Shown: in pieces, positions 46,367-55,352 of the stretch
Layout of the letters: every line of letters begins with the position of its first letter
How positions within the stretch are numbered: the first letter of the stretch is position 1
Assembly (NCBI RefSeq): GCF_029784155.1
Contig: NW_026598422.1
Span: 62,001 to 126,000, forward strand
Reading direction: 5' to 3'
Length of the DNA: 64,000 nt
Source: Uranotaenia lowii
Taxonomy: Eukaryota; Arthropoda; Insecta; Diptera; Culicidae
Program-made: the position numbers and the translations under genes
The notes under the pieces: model-generated
Seen by the model: the letters and a program-made list of their open reading frames with translations, nothing else
Told to the model about the DNA's origin: nothing
The model's database searches: none

Positions 46367-47480
46367 TATCAAACTTATCCAAGTGAACCTTCACCATGCA
46401 AAAGGAGCCAGTGCTGTCCTTTGTCGGAGGTTCATACATGACCAACTAGACGTGGCCCTCGTTCAAGAACCATGGGCATACCACTATAAAATAATGGGAC
46501 TTCAAAACCGAAACTGTAAGTTAATTTACAATAACAATCATTCTTCACCTAGAGCAGCAATTTTAATTAATAATAAAATAAAATTTACACCAATTACAGA
46601 ATTTATCAACAGAGATCTAGTTGCGATTCAAATGGAAATCCCAACAACCAGGGGAAAAACTGAAATCATACTGGCTTCAGCTTACTTTCCCGGAAATGAT
46701 GAGGAGATTCCCCCGTCTGAAATCGCAGCATTCGTTACATATTGCAAAACCAACAATAAACAATTCCTGATAGGTTGTGATGCAAACGCGCATCATACTT
46801 TATGGGGGAGTAAGGACATCAACAAGAGGGGTGAGTGCCTGATTGACTATATCTTAAAAAATGATTTAGATGTGTGTAACATAGGTAATACTCCGACTTT
46901 TGAAACCAAAATAAGACAAGAAGTACTTGACTTAACAATTTGCAGCCGAGTACTCTCTAAAAAAATTAAAAACCGGCATGTATCTAAGGAAATTTCATTA
47001 TCCGATCACAAACATATAATTTTTAACTACGAACCTGGTGAATTTAAACTAGAAACATTTCGGGATCCGAAAAAAACCGATTGGAATAGTTATGTATCAA
47101 AAATATCTGAAATTTATAATTCCTTTGATCAGGATCAAGAACTAATTACAATAAAAGATCTTGAATGTGCCTCTTCAAATTTAAATAATAATATCATACA
47201 AACATATGAAGATTGTTGTCCACTAAAACAATGGTCAACAAATAGCTCGACCGTATGGTGGAATAAAAAATTGGAAATTCTTAGAAAAAATTCAAGAAAG
47301 CTCTTCAACAAAGCCAAAGCTACTCAAAATTGGGACCAATACAAAAAGGTTTTGACAGAATATAATACAGAAATTCGAAAGGCAAAGAGAAGGCACTGGC
47401 GATTGACGTGTGAAAAAATAGAAGGTGTTTCGGTAGTTTCAAGACTACACAAAGCACTTTCTAGAGATCACTCTAATGGG
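46356..47480 (+). pseudogene. Loa-like ORF2, endonuclease and linker
   Basis: ATG 46356 lies inside the last codons of ORF1. AP-type endonuclease motifs: IKLIQVNLHHAKGAS at the N-terminus, LVQEPWAY, FLIGCDANAHHTLWG, DLTICSRVL and SLSDHKHI. The linker (WWNKKLEILRKNSRKLFNKA) leads towards the RT. The frame is broken at 47481 by a 59-bp insertion, after which the tool frame ends at 47501; the LINE resumes at 47540. Confidence 0.9.
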
Positions 47481-47539
47481 CAAAAGTCGCGAATGCCATA
47501 AAGATGGTAAAACGACTATAATCGAAACAAAAAAAAAAA
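47481..47539 (+). mobile_element. 59-bp LINE/SINE 3' tail insertion with 10-bp TSD
   Basis: Flanked by CTCTAATGGG at 47471-47480 and 47540-47549. The insert ends in GGTAAAACGACTATAATCG followed by an A-rich tail. It looks like an extremely 5'-truncated non-LTR insertion, in which only the last ~45 bp of the parent were copied. Confidence 0.8.
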
Positions 47540-47549
47540 CTCTAATGGG

Positions 47550-48592
47550 CTGGGTCAATTAATAAAAGAAGATGGAACATTTACTTCTTCATCTGCAGAA
47601 ACTTTAACTCTGATGATGGAGAGTCACTTCCCAGATTCAGAAGTTGTTAGTATAGACGAAGAAGTAGACTATAATATGGAATCAGAAAACTTAATGAATC
47701 AAAGTGATGAAGTTCAAGAATTAGCAAACACAATATTTACAAATTCGAATGTTAAATGGGCCATAGATTCTTTTGCACCGTTCAAGTCTCCTGGAGTGGA
47801 TGGAATATTTCCAGTGTTCATACAAAAGGTGAGCAAGGATTTGGTCCCGATCCTAACCAGACTTTTTCGAGCAAGTTTTATGCTAGCACATATTCCGACA
47901 TGTTGGAAAAAAGTAAGAGCTGTTTTTATACCAAAAGCTGGAAAACGTAATAATAATATTCCTAAATCATACAGACCAATAAGTTTGACCTCCATTCTTC
48001 TTAAAATTATGGAAAAACTTGTGGATTTTCACATAAAAGCAACATATATCAAAAAGAAACCCTTAAATGAACAACAATTTGCATATCAAGCAAATAAATC
48101 AACCATAACAGCTTTGCACAAACTAGTTGCGAAAGTTGAAACATCTATTGAAGTGAAAAAAATTGCTCTAGCAGCCTTCCTTGATATTGAAGGAGCTTTC
48201 GACAACGCTACACATAATTCTATCAAAACGGCGATGATATCCCGTGGTTTCGATGAAATTGTAAAAAAATGGATTCAGGCAATGCTGAGCAATCGTAAAA
48301 TTACAGCCAAGCTAGGAGATACATCACTGACAGTGAAAACAACAAAGGGCTGCCCTCAAGGAGGAGTACTATCGCCTCTGTTGTGGACACTGGTAGTAGA
48401 TGATCTCCTGAATAACTTGACTGATTTGGGCTTCGAAGTGCTCGGCTTTGCAGATGACATAGTAGTCATAGTACGAGGTAAATTCGACTGCACTGTCAGT
48501 AATAGGATGCAAAATGCCTTAAATTACTGTCTAAAATGGTGCAAAAAAGAAGGACTTAACATAAATCCCTCAAAAACTACAATAATTCCATT
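47550..48592 (+). pseudogene. Loa-like ORF2, reverse transcriptase
   Basis: RT motifs in order: FKSPGVDGIFPVFIQ, IPKAGKRNNNIPKSYRPIS, FAYQANKSTITALHKLV, AAFLDIEGAFDNA (motif A), GCPQGGVLSPLLWTL (motif B), GFADDIVVIV (motif C, FADD intact) and LNINPSKTTIIPF. All catalytic aspartates are present. The frame is cut at 48593 by a 3.7-kb composite insertion bounded by a 13-bp TSD; the frame resumes at 52341. Confidence 0.92.
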
Positions 48593-48689
48593 TTCATATG
48601 TGATGAAAGGAATTAGAGAAACATGAACTATCAAAGAACGAAAGAACATAAGCCGTAAATATCATGAAAATTTCGAAAAAGATACAACG

Positions 48690-48763
48690 GCTCACCGACA
48701 GGACTTGAACCTGCAATCTCCGCTTCGGTACAACGGCGCGTTAGCCAATTCCACCACGGTGAA
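48690..48763 (-). tRNA. tRNA-like gene copy 1 (apparent anticodon ACC)
   Basis: Identical to copy 2 at 49100-49173 but on the minus strand, in the left arm of the fold-back. See copy 2 for the fold. Confidence 0.55.
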
Positions 48764-49099
48764 CGTGATGGAACCGGCGAACACGAGCAATCGAGCTCTG
48801 CCGATCAACTGCTGGACCTTCTATCGAAACACCATGTATATCCCGCATGTGATCTTTTCCCTCTATTGATCTCTCTTGTTTCTCTAACCCCACCCATCGA
48901 CTCGTAAGTTGCGGCAAAACCCGAAGCAATCGACCATGTGCTCGCTCGGCTAAAATCCCGAGTCGATGGGTGGGGTTAGAGAAACAAGAGAGATCAATAG
49001 AGGGAAAAGATCACATGCGGGATATACATGGTGTTTCGATAGAAGGTCCAGCAGTTGATCGGCAGAGCTCGATTGCTCGTGTTCGCCGGTTCCATCACG

Positions 49100-49173
49100 T
49101 TCACCGTGGTGGAATTGGCTAACGCGCCGTTGTACCGAAGCGGAGATTGCAGGTTCAAGTCCTGTCGGTGAGC
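49100..49173 (+). tRNA. tRNA-like gene copy 2 (apparent anticodon ACC)
   Basis: A cloverleaf can be drawn: acceptor TTCACCG with CGGTGAG (one G-U), imperfect D arm, anticodon stem CCGTT/AGCGG with 7-nt loop GTACCGA (anticodon ACC after U33), a 5-nt variable loop, and T arm GCAGG/CCTGT with loop TTCAAGT. The A box TGGTGGAATTGG (49107-49118) fits TRGYNNARNNGG and the B box GGTTCAAGTCC (49152-49162) fits its consensus. A TTTTT terminator is at 49183-49187. Gly-ACC is not a standard animal tRNA, so a tRNA pseudogene or a SINE head is more likely than a working tRNA. Pol III transcription is plausible. Confidence 0.6.
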
Positions 49174-49270
49174 CGTTGTATCTTTTTCGAAATTTTCATG
49201 ATATTTACGGCTTATGTTCTTTCGTTCTTTGATAGTTCATGTTTCTCTAATTCCTTTCATCACATATGAA

Positions 49271-49411
49271 AATGTGATCATTTTCAGGTACAAAGATGTA
49301 CCAAGCGATTTCATAACATCAGTATTGATTTCAACAGAGCAACACCTCCCTGTGTAACTGGTCTGCTCGGAACCTTGAGCGGCACTGATTGCTTCTTCAT
49401 CTGACCGTAAG
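49271..49411 (+). other. Exon-like tail between splice-like junctions
   Basis: TTTTCAG ends at 49286, and ACC|GTAAG is at 49404-49411 (continuing as GTAAGTTG after the hAT element). The ~120 bp between look like an internal exon; the frame starting at its first base is open for 38 codons to a TGA near the end, with TPPCVTGLLGTLSGTDCFFI at its C-terminus. No family recognised. A partial second copy is at 52287-52327. Confidence 0.45.
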
Positions 49412-51044
49412 CAGCGTTACCACATATACAGATTTTTCTGTAAGTATGCAGATTTTTTGGAAATTTTGTAACACAGAATCTGTATATACAGATTACAGAT
49501 AATTGGAAATTTATACAGATTTCATACAGATTTTCAGAAAATCAGAGATTTTGCAAGATATTTTTATTATACTTCGAGTCAATCAATAATAATCTAATAA
49601 TTGATGATTCAATCATCCCAATTATCACGCTTGCAAATAAAAAAACTTCCAGATTAGCTTTCGGTATCGTTACAATGCAAAGGGTTGAAGAAAGTTTTAA
49701 AACCTGTGTTTAAGAATCAAATACCAAAATGAACATTGCATTATAGGAAATGTAACTTTTAATGATAAACACTATTGACACAATGTTCAAATCCCAACTA
49801 ATTGTTAAATCCCAAAAGCACACTGATCGCTATATTTAACGGAATATATCGACCAAAAACTTTGCCTGACCTTATTTTTCGCACATAGCGGACATGTATT
49901 TTGTCCGTTACAATTAATCGGACAAAGTTAAACCAAAACGGTTCGCGTATACAAAATATCAGGTTTAACACTGCACTCAGCCGAAATAAAAACATTAAAT
50001 TCACCTAGATTTTCACGTAGGCGCTCTCTACGTGAATTTTTGCTCGACTTACGTGAATCACTTAGAAGCTAATACAAATTCACTTGATCCGTACGTGAAA
50101 TTCATATGGCTGATTGCTGTCAAAACGAAGCCACATTCGATTTACGTGAAAATCCAGTGATCCGCCAAGTACAAAGGGATTTGGTGCATTCTATGTGACG
50201 TTCACGTAGCTCTGGATATGTTATTCACATAAAATCTATGTGACAAAATACACTACTTAATATGGCGCGGATCCAACAGTTGCTGCTATCAGAAAGACAA
50301 ATTCTAGGTTATGGAAAAGCTGATTTTTCGTAAGTATAGTTAAAATTTTGTTGTGTATTCGTTATTTATATTTTTTGTTATCTCAACAGAACTCGGGGGG
50401 CAGCTAGGACGACCAGGCAATAAATATGGAGGCAACCGAAATGACGTCTTCGATTCGATATTATATGTTAGGTATGTGAAAAAAGTGTACCAAGTTTCAA
50501 TTGAAAATGAAAATGGATCGTGTATAGGAAAAACTAAAATTTCCTGCAAAATCAACACATTTTTTATTTATAAGATCCGAAAAAACCAACTACGTTTATA
50601 TTTCAATAAAATCTACGTGAATCGCATGTAGCAGAACGCATCCCTTTTCACATTCGACCTACTTTATTTTCACATACAACTCATATGAAAATTACGTGAA
50701 TTCTGCTTGCTGCGCCAGCTCTGTTTGCTACCTGAAATTCACGTAGGTTTCACGTGATTTTCATGGTGGCAAAAATCCATGTACATTTTCACGTAGCGTT
50801 CATGTGAAAAGTTTTTTCGGTGTGGTTTGACATGTCGCACAAATAGTAGCCCGGAGTAATGAGCAGCGTAGTCTAAATGAGTGCGCTACGCATTATTAAA
50901 GGTCACTGCAGTTCAGCGTAAGTATCCGGAATGAAAATTTTTGATACAGAGTTCAATACAGATTTCAATACAGATTTTTGAGATTTTATACAGATTAAAA
51001 AGATTTTTTGGCTCGAAAATACAGATTTAAATGTGGCATCGCTG
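49412..51044. mobile_element. hAT-type MITE (1633 bp, contains a nested element) with perfect TSD
   Basis: TSD ACCGTAAG at 49404-49411 and 51045-51052. Left end CAGCGTTACCACATATACAG; right end, inverted, CAGCGATGCCACATTTAAAT. CAGNG ends and an 8-bp TSD fit hAT. The interior near both ends is rich in TACAGAT/ATCTGTA words. A second element (about 49978-50822) is inserted in the middle. Confidence 0.88.
49978..50822 (+). mobile_element. Fold-back element E2 with CACGTGAA/TTCACGTA repeats and an intron-like core
   Basis: Right end, inverted, CACCGAAAAAACTTTTCAC; left end near CAGCCGAAATAAAAACATT. Boundaries are approximate and the TSD is unclear (TG follows the right end). Subterminal arrays of TTCACGTA/CACGTGAA-like words occur on both sides. 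In the core, ATG 50262, GTAAGT at 50330 and CAACAG ending at 50389 predict a 60-bp intron; the spliced frame (50262-50329 plus 50390-50423) is open for 33 codons. Architecture matches E1 (6581-7274) and M1/M2 (52624, 53722). Confidence 0.6.
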
Positions 51045-51170
51045 ACCGTAAGTTGCGGCAAAACCCGAAGCAATCGACCATGTGCTCGCTCGGCTAAAAT
51101 CCCGAGTCGATGGGTGGGGTTAGAGAAACAAGAGAGATCAATAGAGGGAAAAGATCACATGCGGGATATA

Positions 51171-52023
51171 GGGGAAAAGTTCATATAACGCCCCATGTGG
51201 CTAATACGCGCCACCCTTGTTTTGAAGAATCTGAAGCATTTTAAGCCTGCAAAATATTACCAATTTGATCTAAAGGCTGTGATTGGTCATGGCAAGTATG
51301 AATTTTTTCCTTAAAATGCTCCTGTGTCGTGATAATTTCACAATTTAGGTTTTTCTTCATTTCGATCTAAATTTTAAAACACTTTTAATAAGGTGTCACC
51401 AAGCAGAGAAAAATGAATAAGACAGTATTTTCTGACACATCGATAGAGGAGAATCTAAACTACGATTTAATGCTAAAAAATTATACCGAACTCGCTATGG
51501 TATGATTTTTATGGGTATGTTTTATCACGGCCCATGCACTCGTTATAACGCGCCAATCGTAGTAGGCTGAAAATAGCATTAATTTTTCAAAAAGGCCAAT
51601 TTTCATTGAAAATGAACAAAAAGTCTAAAACCTTATTTTGAGCGTTAATTCAGCCCAAAAAATCAACTTTTATTTTTTTTTTAATTTTGATTAGTCCATT
51701 TTGATTTTATTTTCATTCAAAGTGTCTGTAAGTGTTGGTGTGTTTTCGGTCTTCGGCTGCTTTCGGGTGTGTTCGGCTGCTAGGCGCGTATTGAATACAC
51801 GGCGGCGCGTATTTGCAACACAGTTTTGTTCTGTGGCTTTGAATAAGGTTTTTAAAAATCAAGTTTTTAAGGCATCTATAGCAATTTGAGTAATAAAAAT
51901 TCATAGGCATTTGTAGAAAACAATTTTCTTCAACGATTGCACCCATTTTTAACACAATTTGTACGTGGAATACATAGAAAATCAGCGATTCGCTTAGGTG
52001 GCGCATTATAGGGCATGTTCCCC
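51171..52023. mobile_element. TA-flanked MITE (853 bp), GGGGAA termini
   Basis: Inserted in the second unit of the composite. TA at 51169-51170 and 52024-52025; the first unit shows the undisturbed sequence GGGATATACATGG, proving the empty site. Ends GGGGAAAAGTTCATATAACG and, inverted, GGGGAACATGCCCTATAATG. Interior words ACGCGCC/GGCGC. No transposase. Confidence 0.9.
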
Positions 52024-52098
52024 TACATGGTGTTTCGATAGAAGGTCCAGCAGTTGATCGGCAGAGCTCGATTGCTCGTGTTCGCCGGTTCCATCACG

Positions 52099-52172
52099 TT
52101 CATCGTGGTGGAATTGGCTAACGCGCCGTTGTACCGAAGCGGAGATTGCAGGTTCAAGTCCTGTCGGTGAGC
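52099..52172 (+). tRNA. tRNA-like gene copy 3 (apparent anticodon ACC)
   Basis: As copy 2, with one C-to-T change in the acceptor arm (TTCATCG), which still allows a G-U pair. A and B boxes and the downstream T-run are retained. Confidence 0.55.
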
Positions 52173-52340
52173 CGTTGTATCTTTTTCGAAATTTTCATGA
52201 TATTTACGGCTTATGTTCTTTCGTTCTTTGATAGTTCATGTTTCTCTAATTCCTTTCATCACATATGAAAATGTGATCATTTTCAGGTACAAAGATGTAC
52301 CAAGCGATTTCATAACATCAGTATTGACAATAATTCCATT

Positions 52341-52623
52341 CACAACAAGAAGAAAAGTTGATATAAAGGAATTAACCTTGAATAATCAACCCATAGCACT
52401 TGGAACTCAAGTTAAATTTCTTGGTGTTATTCTTGACCAAAAGCTGAACTGGAACGCGCACTTAGAATACGCTATTTCTAAATTTCTATCAACGTTCTGG
52501 GTATGCAGCAAGGCTTTTGGAAAATCATGGGGACTAAAGCCGAATATGATCTCATGGATCTTTACAGCAATATCGAGACCCAGATTATCCTATGCAGCTC
52601 TTGTCTGGTGGCCCAAAACATTA
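52341..52623 (+). pseudogene. Loa-like ORF2, RT thumb region
   Basis: Resumes after the composite insertion with KFLGVILDQKLNWNAHLEYA, the standard post-RT block, then WGLKPNMISWIFTAI and YAALVWWPKT. The frame runs directly into the TA-MITE at 52624 and is recovered after 53303. Confidence 0.85.
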
Positions 52624-53303
52624 CACAGAAAGAAAAATGTAAACTTACGTTACACATTTTTGCATCGTCGCCGAAAGAATATGGAAAAGACTATAGCATT
52701 TTGACGACTGCGATGAAATTCTCGTGCAATTTCATGTAAAACTCAGCGTTGGCAACGTTCGTCCGTTCTTTTTTGTACCTGTTCGTGTGCTGTTTGCTTC
52801 TGGTCAAGTTGGAGGTGGTGCGTATAAGATTTCTAGCAGCAACGTTCGTGAAAACTAAATGCAATCTATTTACGAAGGTATGTGTGTGGAAATGTGGGTA
52901 TTTTAACAACTTGTATTAATTGTAAATTTGATATTTTGCAGAAAATCACTACGATGGATTAAATTTTCTCCGGCACCTGTCGTCGTTTCCGTCGCTGGGG
53001 GAATTAAAAAGGACCGTAAGACGTTTGTGTCAAACAAACAAACAAAAGATAAGTGAAGTGTATGCAAACAAACTGAATAAAGGTTCTTTATAAATAATAT
53101 CGCTGATTTGTTTTTTTTTTTCAAACACTCCTTAAAACAAAATATCAATAAAAGAGAGGTTGAGCATGTAAATCTACAGTAAACAATCAATATCAATGGG
53201 ACTGGGAATTTACATGTAACGAACAGTATTGATACATGTAATAACGCGATTCCCTTCTACCCATGCAGTTGCATGTAAATCTACGTGGATTTTTCTAACT
53301 GTG
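52624..53303 (+). mobile_element. TA-flanked element M1 (680 bp) with intron-like core
   Basis: TA at 52622-52623 and 53304-53305; excising the element restores the LINE frame, confirming the boundaries. Ends CACAGAAAGAAAAATGTAAA and, inverted, CACAGTTAGAAAAATCCACG. Subterminal CATGTAAA/TTTACATG words. A 64-bp intron-like segment (52878-52941, GTATGT...TTTTGCAG) lies in the core. Joining ATG-containing 52859-52877 to 52942-53093 gives an open frame of 56 codons (starting MQSIYEENHYDGLNF); an AATAAA is at 53076-53081. Same family as M2. Confidence 0.8.
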
Positions 53304-53305
53304 TA

Positions 53306-53719
53306 CAGGAAACAACACGGAAGAAACTATGCAAATTACAAAGAGTAGCATGCCTTTCAATAACTGGAGCATCAAAGTCAACTCCATCGTCTGCGCTGGA
53401 CGCAATCTTAAATATCTTGCCTCTACCTGAGTACGTGCAGTTGGAGGCGGAAAAAGCAGCTTTAAAATTGAAACGAACTGATTTATTACAAAATTGGGAG
53501 CTTAAAGGGCACCTAAAAATTCTAAACAGGTTCAACATGAATGCATTGGTTACATCCGTTCAAGACTGGATGATTACTAAACCAAATTTTTATACAAGCT
53601 TCAAAGTTATCGCTACGGATCGATCCATATGGGCAGAGGGTGGCCCTACAACTAGGATAGGATCGATAAATTTCTTCACTGATGGCTCAAAAATGAATAA
53701 TAATGCTGGTGCCGGAATA
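53306..53719 (+). pseudogene. Loa-like ORF2, post-RT region and start of RNase H
   Basis: Continues with RKKLCKLQRVACLSITGA and ends with INFFTDGSKMNNNAGAGIY, the first RNase H motif with its catalytic D. Interrupted by M2 at 53722. Confidence 0.85.
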
Positions 53720-53721
53720 TA

Positions 53722-54424
53722 CACAGATAAAAAAATGTAACCTTACAGTACAAGTGATTTTACATTTTTACATCACCGCTTGAAAATTTTTGAAAAAGAG
53801 TATAGCTGTACAGCCATTTCTATGAAAATTACATGTCGAAGCATGCTTATTCCAGCGCCAGTGTCCGTTTGTCAGTTTTGTTTTGTTTTCATTCCTGTTC
53901 GTTTCCCGTCCCGTGCTGCGTCGGCAAAAGTTGTTATTTTTTTTTCATCAATCAGCCCGTAATTGCTGATTTAAGGTAAATCAATATTGAAAATAACTGT
54001 GATTGACTCATTAATTTCACATTAATTGCTGTTATTTACAGGAATGCTGAATGCCAAAAACATCATAGCCCCAACTGTGCGACATCAAATTTTCTGCTGT
54101 CTTATTGCACCAGCCGTCGTTTCCGTTGACGGGGGAATCGGCTACGAAAATCAGTGCAAGTGTTGTTAATCAAGAAGCAAGTTAGATCAATGTGAAATAA
54201 AACTATTTTCATTGCATAATACCGGTGACTTTTTTATTTTGCGAAACCACTCCCTGTCCAATAGGATTCGTGAGACGTGCAAAATAATGTAAATGTACAG
54301 TAAACAACAGCATTGAATGCTACCGGGAGTTTACATGAGATGTGCAGTATTATCACTTGTAAATAGCCGATTCCTTTCTACCCATGTAGTTGCATGTAAA
54401 TCTACGTGGATTTTTCTAAGTGTG
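53722..54424 (+). mobile_element. TA-flanked element M2 (703 bp) with intron-like core
   Basis: TA at 53720-53721 and 54425-54426. Ends CACAGATAAAAAAATGTAAC and, inverted, CACACTTAGAAAAATCCACG. The right ~70 bp is nearly the same as in M1. Intron-like 53976-54041 (66 bp, GTAAAT...TTTACAG) is at the equivalent place. After it, an ATG opens a 41-codon frame; its APAVVSVDGGI matches APVVVSVAGGI in one frame of M1. AATAAA at about 54196. No transposase. Confidence 0.8.
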
Positions 54425-54426
54425 TA

Positions 54427-54865
54427 TGGTCCAGGGGTAAACATCTCGATCCCAATGGGAGGCTGGCCCACAGTTTTTCAAACAGAAGTCTATGCGATAT
54501 ATTATTGTGTGGAAATATGTTAAAAGAGAATGTATAGACACGCTAATATCTGCATATTTTCAGACAGTCAAGCAGCAATACGGGCTCTGAAAGCCCCAAT
54601 GTGCAATTCAAAGCTGGTGTGGGATTGTATTAATGCTTTGAATCAATTATCAATCCAAAATCAAGTGAACCTATACTGGGTTCCAGGCCACTGTGGTATA
54701 GAAGGCAATGAGAAAGCAGATGAACTCGCTAGGAAAGGATCTGAAAGGCGCATGATTGGCCCTGAACCTTTTTGTGGAGTATCTACTTGTGCTCTTACAA
54801 GTGAATTAAAAAAAATGGGAGAACTCAAAGATCAAATTCAAATGGCTTGTAGCCATCGGTGCTAG
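54427..54865 (+). pseudogene. Loa-like ORF2, RNase H
   Basis: Contains the remaining RNase H motifs: FQTEVYAIYY (E), CIFSDSQAAIRAL (D), YWVPGHCGIEGNEKADELAR (D). An in-frame TAA at 54521-54523 separates the E and second D motifs. A frameshift near 54840 leads to the C-terminal part. Confidence 0.85.
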
Positions 54866-55253
54866 ACAATCTAAAAAATTCATAAAGCCCGATTCTAAGA
54901 AAACTTGTGAACTTCTAAGTCTATCGAAAAGGGATCTTAAAACAATTACAGACCTTTTTACAGGGCACTGTCCATGCAACTACCACTTACATAAAATAGG
55001 CAAACTCAGTAATGAGATGTGCCGGTTTTGTCAAACTGAAGTAGAAACTGCAGAGCACTTAATGTGTGACTGTGGATATCTTATGACACATCGACTGAAA
55101 GTTCTTGGTAAGCGAATCTTGACGCCCGATGATATTTGGAAGATGAAAGCCAGTAAGGTGATGGGATTCATAAGAAATACCATCCCAAACTGGAATAATG
55201 TCTCGATTTCGACTACAACTGCCATCTCTATCAATGATGACAGTATTGCGTAA
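54840..55253 (+). pseudogene. Loa-like ORF2 C-terminal Cys/His region
   Basis: Reads TDLFTGHCPCNYHLHKIG, then CRFCQTEVETAEHLMCDC, the C-terminal zinc-cluster signature following RNase H in Loa/Jockey/R1-group elements. The stop at 55251-55253 is followed by a 70-bp 3' UTR and an A-run. Confidence 0.85.
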
Positions 55254-55352
55254 TCAGACAAATAATAAATTGGGTTATTCCACAATAGATCACAAAAAGT
55301 TGGTCGCAGTGGATCTTCTCATACAAAAAAAAAAAAAAAAAAGATAGAGCAC

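Larger units (their letters stand above)
48593..49270. repeat. Fold-back with two 312-bp arms and a 54-nt loop
   Basis: Arms 48593-48904 and 48959-49270 have equal length and no mismatch noticed by eye. The left arm starts exactly at the edge of the composite insertion. The whole is a potential 312-bp hairpin. Confidence 0.9.
48593..52327. mobile_element. Composite insertion: fold-back plus tandem exon/intron/tRNA-like units
   Basis: Bounded by CAATAATTCCATT at 48580-48592 and 52328-52340. 48593-48904 is the apparently exact inverted complement of 48959-49270, with a 54-nt loop at 48905-48958. After 49270 a tail runs to 49403. The loop and right arm then start again at about 51049, extending with the tail to 52327. 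Removing nested elements gives: inverted arm, loop, arm, tail, loop, arm, partial tail. The repeating unit is about 500 bp and contains a tRNA-like gene, flanked by splice-like junctions (TTTTCAG|GTAC at 49282 and 52283; ACC|GTAAGT at 51048). Confidence 0.85.
44119..55340 (+). mobile_element. Loa-like LINE inserted in copia, itself multiply interrupted
   Basis: A 5' UTR of ~610 bp, ORF1, ORF2 (endonuclease, RT, RNase H, C-terminal Cys/His) and an A-run at 55325-55340. Five sequence blocks belong to it: 44119-47480, 47540-48592, 52328-52623, 53304-53721 and 54425-55340. Removing the nested insertions leaves about 6 kb, a normal length. The ORF1 style, the endonuclease start (LIQVNLHHAKGASAVL) and the RNase H point to the Loa/R1 group. 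Confidence 0.9.

Noticed and set aside
49100..49173. Functional tRNA-Gly gene
   Set aside because: Anticodon ACC is not used for Gly in animals, the D arm is poor, and the copies lie in a mobile composite; kept only as tRNA-like.
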